NCBI GenBank assembly: GCA_937924775.1 | Contig: CALDUT010000006.1 | Span: 62,001-126,000 of the forward strand | Direction of reading: 5' to 3' | DNA length: 64,000 nt | Source: an uncultured Gemmata sp. | GTDB taxonomy: Bacteria; Planctomycetota; Planctomycetia; Gemmatales; Gemmataceae | In this document: piece by piece, positions 10,045 through 19,510 of the stretch | How the letters are laid out: each line of letters begins with the position of its first letter | How positions within the stretch are numbered: the first letter of the stretch is position 1 | Translations under genes and position numbers: made by a program | Notes under the pieces: generated by a model | What the model was told of the DNA's origin: nothing | The model's input: the letters and a program-made list of their open reading frames with translations, nothing else | Databases searched by the model: none

Positions 10045-11691
10045 CTATTCACGACGGTGGCCCTCCACGTGGAGGGCTTCGGAGCCATCGGCGGGCGTTT
10101 CCGCCGCGGTGGATGCGCTGGCCTCTGGGGCCGGCACGCCGGCGGGAGCAATTGCGGCCGGCTCGGCCTGATTGCGGCTGCCCCGCGTCCCAGCATCTCC
10201 CACAGTCAGCACAAGCAGGGTGCAGTCATCGTTGACCATTTGGCGGCGGGAACGCAGCTCATCGACTTCGGCTAGCCACACAGCGGGATCGAGCGTTTCG
10301 TAGCGCTGCCAGTCGGGTTCGGTTTCGGTCAGCATCTGGAAGAAGCGGGCCGCGACGGCGTCGGTGGCCAGCAGGAAACGGTCGCCCGGCTCACAGGTCC
10401 CCTCGGCAGCCAGAGCCAGGGTGCGAAAACCGGGGTTAGAGCGGACCAAAAGCGGCGTTGATCCCAACTGATTCTCGGCCACCACCGGAAACGTCGCCAT
10501 CAGCTGATTGTGACGAACCCAGAACAGGCACGCATCGCCGATCGCGAAGGCCCGCCAGCGTCGTTGGCCATTGGCCGCAACGGGCCCCAGTTCCCAACCT
10601 AACAGGGTGGCGGCCGCCCCGACCTCATCCACTTTGGCCTTTTTCGACCAATTGAGATTTGTGTAGTTGATGGCGGTACGCCATTCCTGACGCAGTTGGT
10701 TGACCCATTGGTTCAGGGTGGTGGGATCGCGAGCGTTCGGACGATCGTGAATGAACCGCTCACACAATTGCTGGGCCCACAGGCGGCAGAAAATCCCGCT
10801 GCTGGCCCCGTCGGCGATGGCCGCGACGCCCCCCCCGGGATCGACCGCGACGGCATCTTCCCACTGCTCGGGGGTGTGGCCGAGTTTGGGGGTGGAGAAG
10901 ACGTGAACGAGGATCCCCAGCGCGGTCGGTTCTGCCCACGTTGTGGCCTCGTCCTGCCATGCGGCGATGAAGAGGGCTTCCCAGGGATCGCGGATGTCCC
11001 AATCGTTGATCCACAAGCCACGGCGGGGGCCGGTCTGGGTGTCGGGATGGCCGGGTAGCTCCGCCGAAACGCCAAGCAAACGCGCTGCGAGGGCTTCGTC
11101 GTAGTTGGCATCGAACAGGTAATGCAGCAACCGCACCGGGCCGTAACCGGTTGTCAGTAAACCGAGCGAGCGGGCAATGCGGAAGTAATCGCGATCGAAT
11201 CCCGCGGTCGCAGTACAGTGGATGACGATCGGCGGCCGGGCGGTGTAGCGACCGGTCAGCCATACCGACACCAGCTGATAAACCCCCGCCAACGCCGCGG
11301 CCGGGCACGGTTCGCCGTCCGCGGCGGGAAAGATGGCCCAGCGGCGGGGTTGGCCATGAACCTCCCGCGACGCGGCGGGCAGCACGGCGAGTTCGGCCAG
11401 AGGAACCCACCGCGGCTTGGGCTTGCCATCGGCAAGTAGCGACAGCAGTTGCGCGGAACCGTCGGGGGTGGTCCGGTAACCGAGGACCGCGACCTCCCAA
11501 TGGCCGATGGGGTAGCCGGAGGCCAGCGTATCCACAAGCCCTTGCAGCAGTTCATCCACCAGTTGCTGCGCGGCGACAATCGCTGGCCCCTCCCCGCGAC
11601 CGGTCGGAACGTCACCGGTCATATCGGTGGAGAGGCGAACCAGTAGCACAAGGCAGCTGGGGGGCCAGGTGTCCGCGGAGGGTTCCGTCAT
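10045..11691 (-). CDS. PP2C-family protein phosphatase with a degenerate vWA-like N-terminal domain
   Basis: A 548-aa protein without a membrane segment. Residues about 12-200 resemble a vWA fold but have LSTDM in place of a proper MIDAS, so metal binding there is doubtful. Residues about 255-500 carry PP2C hallmarks: AIADGASSGIF (291-301), GAAATLLGW (358-366), AIGDACLFW (383-391), LATDAV (441-446) and VNDDCTLLVL (486-495), whose aspartates normally bind the two catalytic Mn or Mg ions. It would dephosphorylate Ser/Thr residues in the cytoplasm. The obvious partners by context are the kinase-like protein (19511-22432) and the FHA-like membrane proteins. The gene lies 69 bases downstream of the stand-alone vWA gene, which suggests co-expression. 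Confidence 0.85.
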   Translation of the reverse strand: MTEPSADTWPPSCLVLLVRLSTDMTGDVPTGRGEGPAIVAAQQLVDELLQGLVDTLASGYPIGHWEVAVLGYRTTPDGSAQLLSLLADGKPKPRWVPLAELAVLPAASREVHGQPRRWAIFPAADGEPCPAAALAGVYQLVSVWLTGRYTARPPIVIHCTATAGFDRDYFRIARSLGLLTTGYGPVRLLHYLFDANYDEALAARLLGVSAELPGHPDTQTGPRRGLWINDWDIRDPWEALFIAAWQDEATTWAEPTALGILVHVFSTPKLGHTPEQWEDAVAVDPGGGVAAIADGASSGIFCRLWAQQLCERFIHDRPNARDPTTLNQWVNQLRQEWRTAINYTNLNWSKKAKVDEVGAAATLLGWELGPVAANGQRRWRAFAIGDACLFWVRHNQLMATFPVVAENQLGSTPLLVRSNPGFRTLALAAEGTCEPGDRFLLATDAVAARFFQMLTETEPDWQRYETLDPAVWLAEVDELRSRRQMVNDDCTLLVLTVGDAGTRGSRNQAEPAAIAPAGVPAPEASASTAAETPADGSEALHVEGHRRE

Positions 11692-11760
11692 GCGAATGTC
11701 CGTGTTCGCTGCGATGGTGATGGTTCATCCGGGGGTGGAACAACCACGTGAGCCGCTCGC

Positions 11761-12657
11761 TTAGCGCAAATGCGGCGGCAGGGTCGCGGTGGCCACCACT
11801 TGGGTACCCACGTTGAGCAACTTCAGCAAGCTGACCGCGTCGGCATTGAAGGCCATCGCCTTGCAGCCCAGGGGAGCCGCAATGCCTTTGACTTCGGCCA
11901 TATGCCGCAGTTTCTCCGGCAGCGGGCTGGACATCTCGAACAGATCCCGGGCGTATTCATCGGGCAGAGATTCACTCGTCGCGGGTAAGAACACCGGCTG
12001 GGCGTCGCGACCCGACAGGTGGCAGTTGAAGAGCAACACGTTGCCATCGGCGGTGCTGAGGCTTTTAAGGTCTTCGGCGAAGGGGACGGGTAAGCCGTCG
12101 GTCGATTCCCCGTCGGTCAGGTTGATGACCAGTGGCGGGAAGCTGTTGGGGTGGGCGTCGATCCAGGCACGCACCACTTGGGTGGTGTAGCCCAAGGCGG
12201 TACACATCGGTGTACCGTACATTTCCGTGGGATGAGGGGCGCGGAACCAAACGGGGAAGGCGATTTCGCGTTCGACCTCCATCAACCCGCCGGCTCCATC
12301 GTCGACGAATTCTTTTTTGCGTCGTTGTTCGATTTCAAGCGGGTTATCGTACAGTTCGGTGATCGAAACCAGATCACGACCAGCCAAGATCCCTTGAAAC
12401 AGGGGTTTGACAATCGCCACGCCGTTGGCATCGGTGGTGTAGCCAATCAAGCCGACATCGAAATAGTTCCGGGGTTTTTCTTCGCCTTTTTCGCAACTGG
12501 TGATCAGCTCTTGGATGAAGCGGTTGATCGCGGTGACCACCGTGTCGATTTTGGGCCGCTGCGTTCCGGCGATGCCGTCGAGCATGGAGTTTGACAAATC
12601 GACAACGAAGACGATACAGCCGGGATTCGCACGGTCGATCTGCATTTCGTAGGGCAT
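11761..12657 (-). CDS. Stand-alone vWA domain protein (TerY-like)
   Basis: A 298-aa soluble protein made almost entirely of one vWA domain. The MIDAS is intact: DLSNS at residues 20-24, the threonine in MYGTPMCTAL and the LTDGEST loop near the middle. Such proteins bind a divalent metal and hold partner proteins together, as TerY does in tellurite-resistance and related conflict gene clusters. The ATG at 12657 is preceded by CCGGAG at 9 bases. It sits directly upstream of the vWA-like/PP2C gene and downstream of the YfaP-type membrane protein, a typical vWA-phosphatase neighbourhood. The exact partner is not shown by the sequence. Confidence 0.85.
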   Translation of the reverse strand: MPYEMQIDRANPGCIVFVVDLSNSMLDGIAGTQRPKIDTVVTAINRFIQELITSCEKGEEKPRNYFDVGLIGYTTDANGVAIVKPLFQGILAGRDLVSITELYDNPLEIEQRRKKEFVDDGAGGLMEVEREIAFPVWFRAPHPTEMYGTPMCTALGYTTQVVRAWIDAHPNSFPPLVINLTDGESTDGLPVPFAEDLKSLSTADGNVLLFNCHLSGRDAQPVFLPATSESLPDEYARDLFEMSSPLPEKLRHMAEVKGIAAPLGCKAMAFNADAVSLLKLLNVGTQVVATATLPPHLR

Positions 12658-12874
12658 CGTAGCACTCCGGGGTCAGGGGTTTGCCACTGGCCATCCGCCA
12701 GCGGATCGGGGGGTTTATTTTTCACAGCCTGTGACGACAGCCAACTCCTGGGTGAGGATGGCCGTCAATCGTTGATTCTTTCGCAGGGCGACCTCGACAC
12801 GCTGCACTGGCAGTGTCCGCAAGTCGTTTTTTGCGAGCGAGCATGGGCTAACGAATCATGCGCCGGACATTTTG

Positions 12875-14992
12875 TCAAAAGGTTTTGTCGCACACCATAC
12901 AGTAGCGTTGGCCGGGGTTGCCGGGAACTTTCCGGCCGCAGGTCGGGCAGCCGCCGGGTGTCGTCGCTTGGGGGGGTGAGGGGCCACCCCGCGTGGGAAC
13001 TGGCGGGGCCCCGGAGCGGGGCGTGGAAGTCGCTGGGGCGGCCGGCCGCGTTCCTGCCGGTGGCGGGGGAACCGTGGGCTTTGCTGGTGGAATGGGAGAC
13101 AGATTGTCCGCATCCACGATCGAAACCGGGCCGCGGCGGGCCGGGAGCGGTGTCACTGGCAGGGGTAATCCATCGTCCCAATCCGGGGCGGCTTTCGGAT
13201 TCGCGGTCGGCGGCGACGGACGCTCGGTGCTCGCGGGTTCATCGAGTTCCAGCATCACGGGGGGCCGGCGCGATGCCGGCCCGGCGGAACCATGTCCTTC
13301 GGTCCCCCACGAAGGGCTACTATTGGCCGCGGACTGGCTCGTCGCGGCGGCGGCGTGGGCCGTCCGCACCACGACAGTGACCCGGCCGGCCCGGCGGCGG
13401 TCGCCATCGCCGACAACCATCTCGCGTTGGGCCACGGTATCCTCGCAGCAAATCTGATTGTCGCGAATCCAATACCGCAGGGCGATGGGGGCTGCGTCGC
13501 GGGCCCACACGGTACAGGCTCGGGCATCACTGCCGATCTTCACCGGTTCTGGGCCGAGGTTGACGGTGATGCTTTCCCGGTCGTTGAGCCACACTTCCAA
13601 CCACGCCCGCCGGAAGACTGCTTCCACCACCGCCACCATCAAGCCGATGCAGAAGCCGAGGATGACAGCCCCGCCCCAGCGGCCCAGAAAATCCGCCCCC
13701 AGTGACAACACTGCAAATGCTATTCCCCCCAACAAACCGCCCACCCCACCCGCGAGAACGGCTTTCTTCACATCCAGATTGGGAACGAACAAGCTCATCC
13801 CCCCGCCCAGGAGCGAACCCAGGAGCATCCAACCCCCAATCAGCCCCACCGTGGCGATCCCGACCGCGGTGAAGAGGAAATACAGCATCTGCCCCACGCT
13901 GCCAGAAATCCAACCCGCCAGAATCGCCCCGCCGACCAGCAGCACCAACGAGGTGCGACCCGCGGTGAAAAGGGGTTTCCCCAAATAGCGGTTCTGCCCC
14001 ATCACCAACGACACACACAGACCCGCGGCCAGAAGCGCAGTCCAAATCCCCGTGGAGACAGTCGCGATCAGCGAAAAGGAAACGGCAGGAACGGTCAATT
14101 GGGAATCCACGGCATGGTTCGCGTCCTCGCCGGTGGCGACAAACTGGATGGTGAACTCGCCCGGCTGGACGTCGGCCGCGGCTGTCAGGGTCAGTTCACC
14201 TTCCGCGGCGCGGGAGGAGAGTTCCAACTTGCTGGCGCGAAGCCCCGCAGGTAGGTTGCGGACTTCGATAGTCACGGGTCCATCGTAGAATTCGCGGCGC
14301 ACGGCCACGGGAATCGTCAACGATCGGCCGGGGGGCAATCCGAACCTGGTGGGAGCGTGCAGTTCGATCTTGGGAGCCAGTTGGAATTCGTAGATGAGCC
14401 GTTTGGGGCCGCTGTCGGGCGTATCGGCTTTCCGGATAGTTCCTGAGAATTCCTTGCGTTCGCCCCCATGCAGGACACTGATTTTATAGCTGGTTTCGTC
14501 AGGTGCGCCCGGGCAGCGTTGGAAGTAGTTGAGGTACACCTGATACTTCCCCGGGGGGGCTTTACCCGGAGGCCAGTAGATGTTCTCGACTGGTTCCGCG
14601 GTGAGGTTTTTACAGTTGGCGTTGCGATCGACATCGAGTTCGCCCCCGGTGCGAGAACGGCGATTTTCGGGGCGCCAGTAAATTTCGGAACCTGACGGAT
14701 CGACACAATGCAAATCGAGATCGTTAGTATTGAACCAGATGAGAGAAATTTGTACATCCCCGGTTTTGGCACCGGCGCTCTGCAGGCGCTCGCGGAATTC
14801 CGGGGGGGGCGGGGGCGGTTCGCGCGGCGGGGCGGTTGTGATCAGCGACGGGGTTTCCTCATGGCCCATGGCGGCGATGAGGTTTTGGGAAATGAGGATA
14901 AACGGTTCGCCAACCAGCCAGCCAGCACCGCAGCCGATGGCTCCGAACAGCCCAAAAAGCAGGATTTTTTTCCACGCCACAAACGGATTCAT
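12875..14992 (-). CDS. Membrane protein with YfaP-like domain, FHA-like domain and C-terminal zinc ribbon
   Basis: A 705-aa protein. A membrane helix lies at about 9-28. A YfaP/DUF2135-like beta domain covers about 75-190 (LIWFNTNDLDLHCVDPSG, then GGELDVDRNA and PVENIYWPPG). A second Ig-like beta domain spans about 210-305, and several glycine-rich membrane helices about 308-480. An FHA-like domain follows ([15 protein letters not shown]), then a Pro-rich linker and a zinc ribbon (CPTC then CMVC). The membrane region, FHA-like domain and ribbon match the 5040-7508 product closely, while the outward-facing domains differ. The two proteins therefore look like duplicated receptors with exchanged sensor domains. 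Ligand and signalling output are not known. Confidence 0.8.
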   Translation of the reverse strand: MNPFVAWKKILLFGLFGAIGCGAGWLVGEPFILISQNLIAAMGHEETPSLITTAPPREPPPPPPEFRERLQSAGAKTGDVQISLIWFNTNDLDLHCVDPSGSEIYWRPENRRSRTGGELDVDRNANCKNLTAEPVENIYWPPGKAPPGKYQVYLNYFQRCPGAPDETSYKISVLHGGERKEFSGTIRKADTPDSGPKRLIYEFQLAPKIELHAPTRFGLPPGRSLTIPVAVRREFYDGPVTIEVRNLPAGLRASKLELSSRAAEGELTLTAAADVQPGEFTIQFVATGEDANHAVDSQLTVPAVSFSLIATVSTGIWTALLAAGLCVSLVMGQNRYLGKPLFTAGRTSLVLLVGGAILAGWISGSVGQMLYFLFTAVGIATVGLIGGWMLLGSLLGGGMSLFVPNLDVKKAVLAGGVGGLLGGIAFAVLSLGADFLGRWGGAVILGFCIGLMVAVVEAVFRRAWLEVWLNDRESITVNLGPEPVKIGSDARACTVWARDAAPIALRYWIRDNQICCEDTVAQREMVVGDGDRRRAGRVTVVVRTAHAAAATSQSAANSSPSWGTEGHGSAGPASRRPPVMLELDEPASTERPSPPTANPKAAPDWDDGLPLPVTPLPARRGPVSIVDADNLSPIPPAKPTVPPPPAGTRPAAPATSTPRSGAPPVPTRGGPSPPQATTPGGCPTCGRKVPGNPGQRYCMVCDKTF

Positions 14993-15078
14993 GGTGTTCG
15001 TCGTATGTGAGGCCCGCGGGGCGTTTCTGGGAGCATCGGTTGACGTATCCCATCCTGCCGCGGCATGGGGTCCGGAGG

Positions 15079-16539
15079 TTACTGCGCGAACAAGTCGGGG
15101 TTATTGGTCATGCCAGCGATCAGGATGTTGAGTCGCGTCCAGATTTTGGCGGCACGGCCTGTGGAACTGTCGCGGCTTTGCAATTGGTCTACCAAGTCTT
15201 TGTCGTTTTCGCACGCTTTTTTTAGCTGTTCGGCGGATTTTAGGGTCCATCGGGGCCGTTCGGTGCTTTCGGTGAGGCGTTTGCGGGCCGCGTTGTACTC
15301 CACCGCTACCTGGCTGAGCCGCGTGGCTTTCAATTCCCGCAGGTAATGTTCGGACCCCATGTATTCGACGAAGGTCCATTTGGGCGAGTAGCGTTGGGGG
15401 GCGGTCCACTCGTTGAGGCCCTCCTCCTCAGCCGCAAGCGGCTGGCGTTGGACTTGGCCGTTGGATTGGTCGATGAATTTGAGGACAACGTTTTTCCGCG
15501 GCACCGGGCGACCATTCAGGAGGACCTCGGTATCGAGTAACACTTGCCGAGGGATGTAAGCTTCGCAGAATTCCTGGACTTTTTCACGAATGATAGCCCG
15601 CAGGGCGTCGTCTTTGGTGCGCAGATAGCGGGCTGCCACTTGGGCCAGCCACGCGTCAGCTCCCGCCGCAGTGGCGAACAGATCGTCTTGGGCGAACAGT
15701 TGGAGCAACTCTTCACGCGCGGTGCAATCGTCGGCGATGGTCTGGCGGGCGTCGAAGGCTGCCCGCAGGGCCGGGTCGAGGCGGGGGTCATCGGTTTCGG
15801 CCTGACGGAAGTCGGTACTGAAGGCCTCCCAGTGCATTTTGAGGCCGCGGAGAGTTTCCACCGCGGTGCGGATCGGGTTGGCACCGGGTTCGAGCGGCAG
15901 TTTGGTCTGTAGAGCCTGGCGATAGTGCGTGTTGGCCAGTTCGATCAGGCGTTCGATCAAAAGCCAGCGGGCCCGCAGCCGCCAGAGGGTCGCTTTGGCG
16001 GTGTCCGAGAATTTCGAGCGTTGGCTGTAGGTGCGAATCAAGTCGCTTGCCTCTGCGAGAGCTTTGTTCGCATCGGACAGCGAGCGAATCGGCGGCGGCT
16101 GGCTGAGCCAGGACACGATCGCTTCGGCGTCGCGTTTGGTTTCGTGGCGTTCGTTCAGCCACTGCTCGTACTGTGTTTTGAGGGCCCCTGTGAACTGGGG
16201 GCGTTCGACGTCCGCCAAAAATACATTGAGATCGTTGAGGTCGGCGGATCGGCTGGCCGCCGCGTGGATCACAGCACGCACCGCCGGGTCGGTACTGGTT
16301 TCGCTGGCCTGCGGCACACGATACTGCTGGGCGATTGTCGCCGCCTTGCGGACTTCATTCGACCACGCCTCAGCCTGACGACGTGCGACCGCCAGTTGTT
16401 CGGAGTCAGGCCCAGCCTCCCTGGGCGGTTCACTTGGGAGAACCTCCGGACGCACCACCGCGGCCAGTTGCATCGCCGCGTAGGTCCATAGCGGCAGGGC
16501 CATGAGCAACAACACCACACCCAGGGGAAGTCGTTTCAT
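15079..16539 (-). CDS. Membrane-anchored helical protein of unknown function
   Basis: A 486-aa protein with an N-terminal membrane segment or signal anchor (about residues 4-27, VVLLLMALPLWTYAAMQLAAVV) and a largely helical, charged remainder that may form coiled coils or TPR-like bundles. I do not recognise the family and see no catalytic motif. It sits 30 bases downstream of the GAP1-like gene and 86 bases upstream of the YfaP-type membrane protein, all on the minus strand, so it is very likely part of the same operon. It could be the periplasmic or extracytoplasmic partner of the two anchored receptors. Confidence 0.65.
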   Translation of the reverse strand: MKRLPLGVVLLLMALPLWTYAAMQLAAVVRPEVLPSEPPREAGPDSEQLAVARRQAEAWSNEVRKAATIAQQYRVPQASETSTDPAVRAVIHAAASRSADLNDLNVFLADVERPQFTGALKTQYEQWLNERHETKRDAEAIVSWLSQPPPIRSLSDANKALAEASDLIRTYSQRSKFSDTAKATLWRLRARWLLIERLIELANTHYRQALQTKLPLEPGANPIRTAVETLRGLKMHWEAFSTDFRQAETDDPRLDPALRAAFDARQTIADDCTAREELLQLFAQDDLFATAAGADAWLAQVAARYLRTKDDALRAIIREKVQEFCEAYIPRQVLLDTEVLLNGRPVPRKNVVLKFIDQSNGQVQRQPLAAEEEGLNEWTAPQRYSPKWTFVEYMGSEHYLRELKATRLSQVAVEYNAARKRLTESTERPRWTLKSAEQLKKACENDKDLVDQLQSRDSSTGRAAKIWTRLNILIAGMTNNPDLFAQ

Positions 16540-16569
16540 GATGCTGTCTTGTTCCAGGGGTAAACGTTC

Positions 16570-19326
16570 CTAGTACGAACAGGCCAGCACAGTGGCCGCG
16601 AACGCCACGGTCGCCACAACAACCACCAGGCCAACGCCGCAACCGGCTTTCTTGGCACGGGCGGCTGGGCGTGCCGTTCCCTGGGTTGAGCCTACCAGAG
16701 CTGGCCTAGGTTCGCTATCAAAGTCGGCCGGCGGGCTGGGTTTCGTCGGTTTGGTACTGTTCGTTTTCGTGGTTTCCTCAATCCAGCGGTTGAGCCGTTG
16801 CCGGGCATACGGTTCGAGGCGCTCGGCGCAGGGGGCATCGCGAAGCTCGCGGTAGTGCAGCTCGGGAATGCATGCGTGCAACAAAAGTGCCTGCAACGCG
16901 CCGCGTTTCTGCGGGTGGAATTCTTGTGACAACTGGATTGCCGCGTGCGTGGCCTGCAAGACGGTGGTGAAATCGGAATCCACCGGAAAGCAGGCTTGGA
17001 ACAGTCTCACCAAAGGTTTGAGGGGCTGGGTCTCGATGGCCGGATCGCACGCCGTAAAACCGCCGTGATGCGCGACAAAGCGGACCAATTCCCACGGTTC
17101 GAGGCCGAACTCGCGGCAGGCTTTCTCGATCGCCTCCGGTCCGTCGTCGTACGCGCAGGCAGGATCGTCGATCCACTGCACCAGGTGATTGGCGGCTTGC
17201 AGGCGGGCCGGGCCGCCGGCCGGCAAGGCCGCGCTGAGCCGATAGCCGCGGGCGGTCAGATGTTCGGCGGCGCTGCGCAGTTGAGCGTGTACGGTTCGCT
17301 CCCACTGATGGATGGCCTGGGCCTCGGCCGGGGCCGCCTCGGATTCGAACTCGGGAGCCAGGAGTGTCTGCGTCAGCGAGCTGAGATACGCGCCCCACAG
17401 ATCGCGACCGACCCCGTCGCCGCCGAGGCGGACCAAGAGTTTCGTCAGCCGTCCTTTCGTCAATAAGAAGTTGCCCCAGTCGTTTTGTGTCAGTCCGACC
17501 GAATCGGTCAGTTTCCGCCAATCAAGCGGGGTGAGTGTTTCGGTGGTCAGGAGCCGGTCCATCAACTGAGCGGCTTTTTCGGAATAGGGTGTGAAGAGGA
17601 TATCGAGGAAGCCGGTGTCGTGGTCGAGGTGGGGGCGGGCCGCCGCGATGTAGGCGGCCAGCGCCGGAGCCGGGGCGGCGAAAAGGAATTGGCGGGCCTG
17701 CTGCCGCAGGGTTTCGCGGTGGGAAGGTGAAATATGGGCCAGCCAGCCGTAGGAGTCGTTGGCCAGCACCACACAGGCGGTGTAGCCGGCCCACTCGGGC
17801 GCGGCGGTCAGGAGCGTTTCGAGTTCGCCGACACTATTGGGAATCAACAGCGGCCGCGCCGGTACCAGGTTCACCTCGGCACACGCCGCCCGGAGTCGCG
17901 TGCGGATAGACTCCGCGAGTTTCGCGAGTTTGCTTTCGTTTTTGTCGCTATGGATCAGTTTGTGGAGGTGGCGGCGGGCTTCCTCGTCGCCCGCAGTGGA
18001 GCGAATGACATTCCAGCGGCTTTCCCAGGCGATGAAATCTTCCTGCAAAACGGCTTCCACAGCTTCCGCCCACAGTTCGCGGACACGTTCGGGAGCGGCG
18101 AGAAGCTGGCGGAACGCCTTCTGCACGTCGGTTCGCGTGAAAGCGGCTGGTTTTACCAACGGCCAGATCATGGCAGCCCGCGGGACTAACGCGATCGCAC
18201 CGAGGGGATCGGCTTGCAGGGCCAAAAGATCCTCGAGACTGGCAGTGCCCGTATCGACGCAGCGCAAGCCGCGGGCACGCCGGAGGGCGGCCCCAGCCCC
18301 AGCCAACTCGGGGGTATCGGAATTGATCATCTCTTGGACGGCAGGTAGAAGGTCCCAATCCCCCGCGGCGGCCAAGTCGATCAGATCGTCAATCCCGGGG
18401 AAGATCGTCTCAGCCGACAGTTCACGCAGTTCCGGCGAGCTGCGGGCCAGAACGAAAGTATCAAGGACAAAGCCGCGGGTAGTGCCCAAATCGGGATCAA
18501 GCCCCCGCTCGGGAGCCCCCAGGTAGGTGCCGATCACCTCGGCCTGCTTGAATTCCCGCAGGTTGCGATGGTACGGCTCGAATGTGGAGAAGGTGAGATT
18601 ATCGGTGACACGCTGCGGCAAAAGCTGCACCGCACCATAAAGCAGAAGCGCTAGCAAGCCGGGCTCGGCATGAACGTAGAGGCGCCGGCGGGCGGAGTTC
18701 TCTTCCCCCGCAAAAAGCAACATCGCCTGCAGAAACCGGGTCAAGAGTTCTCGCCGAGCAGCAGTGCTGAGGCTGCGAAGCCGGGGCGGACAGACGGTGA
18801 AGGCCAGCTCCGTTGGGCCGTCCGGTGCGTCCCCCAAAAAAGCCGTCAGCGCCGCGTCGTTGACCCACATGCCGACGGGCACTGCCGCGACTTCGGGTAG
18901 GGTCTTCGGCAAACCGGGGGCATAGCTCGTCACCCAATCGCTGGCTCCCCAGGACCGCAATACCTCGGCGGGCTCGGCCTGCGGCAACAGCAACAAGTGG
19001 GAGAAGTAGGAACGATCGCGACCAACGCTATCTTTGGCCAGGTAAGCCGAGTGGACCACCCACACGCCCCCCCCGGGATGCTCCACACGGGCTAACCGTC
19101 GCGGTGCGCCCAACACCGGGGGCAAATTCCGCCACATGTCGATGGGCAATTCGTAAGGCGGATAGTGAAACGCCGCTTCCAGAACCGGGCTGTGGGTGGT
19201 GGAGGCGGCCCGCACGGAATAGCCCGGGTTGTTCAACACGCTGTCGGACACAGCACAGTGGGTGACGTAAAACTGCTCCCCGCGTCGCTGGTCTGCTTGC
19301 TGCGTCGATAAACCTATAGATCCCAT
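16570..19326 (-). CDS. GAP1-like (GTPase-associated protein 1, N2-type) protein with C-terminal membrane anchor
   Basis: A 918-aa protein. Its N-terminal 160 residues fit the GAP1-N2 pattern: RRGEQFYVTHCAVSDSV, NPGYSVRAAS, then YPPYELPIDMW and RLARVEHPGGGVWVVHSAYLAKDSVGR. This is followed by a long helical middle and C-terminal region of the type seen in GAP1 proteins. A basic, Pro-rich linker leads to a terminal hydrophobic segment (about 890-912, VGLVVVVATVAFAATVLA) that would anchor it in the membrane. GAP1 proteins are known as constant partners of TRAFAC-type double GTPases in prokaryotic conflict systems; the matching GTPase here is at 26469-28649. Family assignment is from motif memory, not a search. 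Confidence 0.7.
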   Translation of the reverse strand: MGSIGLSTQQADQRRGEQFYVTHCAVSDSVLNNPGYSVRAASTTHSPVLEAAFHYPPYELPIDMWRNLPPVLGAPRRLARVEHPGGGVWVVHSAYLAKDSVGRDRSYFSHLLLLPQAEPAEVLRSWGASDWVTSYAPGLPKTLPEVAAVPVGMWVNDAALTAFLGDAPDGPTELAFTVCPPRLRSLSTAARRELLTRFLQAMLLFAGEENSARRRLYVHAEPGLLALLLYGAVQLLPQRVTDNLTFSTFEPYHRNLREFKQAEVIGTYLGAPERGLDPDLGTTRGFVLDTFVLARSSPELRELSAETIFPGIDDLIDLAAAGDWDLLPAVQEMINSDTPELAGAGAALRRARGLRCVDTGTASLEDLLALQADPLGAIALVPRAAMIWPLVKPAAFTRTDVQKAFRQLLAAPERVRELWAEAVEAVLQEDFIAWESRWNVIRSTAGDEEARRHLHKLIHSDKNESKLAKLAESIRTRLRAACAEVNLVPARPLLIPNSVGELETLLTAAPEWAGYTACVVLANDSYGWLAHISPSHRETLRQQARQFLFAAPAPALAAYIAAARPHLDHDTGFLDILFTPYSEKAAQLMDRLLTTETLTPLDWRKLTDSVGLTQNDWGNFLLTKGRLTKLLVRLGGDGVGRDLWGAYLSSLTQTLLAPEFESEAAPAEAQAIHQWERTVHAQLRSAAEHLTARGYRLSAALPAGGPARLQAANHLVQWIDDPACAYDDGPEAIEKACREFGLEPWELVRFVAHHGGFTACDPAIETQPLKPLVRLFQACFPVDSDFTTVLQATHAAIQLSQEFHPQKRGALQALLLHACIPELHYRELRDAPCAERLEPYARQRLNRWIEETTKTNSTKPTKPSPPADFDSEPRPALVGSTQGTARPAARAKKAGCGVGLVVVVATVAFAATVLACSY

Positions 19327-19510
19327 CTCGTCTGTCGTCCCTTAACCCGACCCATCCGCCACTGACCTGACGACGGAGAGGCCGAAACCCTCTGACCCCC
19401 CGCGACCTGTACTCCCTACGGGCTTCCGGGGCTTCCTGGCACCATAGCAGCTGGCGCAAGCATGCCCCACCCTAGCAGCCGCACGGAGTGATGGCCGTGG
19501 ATAACGCCCG

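Noticed and set aside
10060-10077. 18-base palindrome GCCCTCCACGTGGAGGGC that shares CCACGTGG with parS
   Set aside because: The flanking bases differ from the parS core (CTCC/GGAG instead of GTTCC/GGAAC), the long left arm is missing, and it lies inside the end of the PP2C coding frame.
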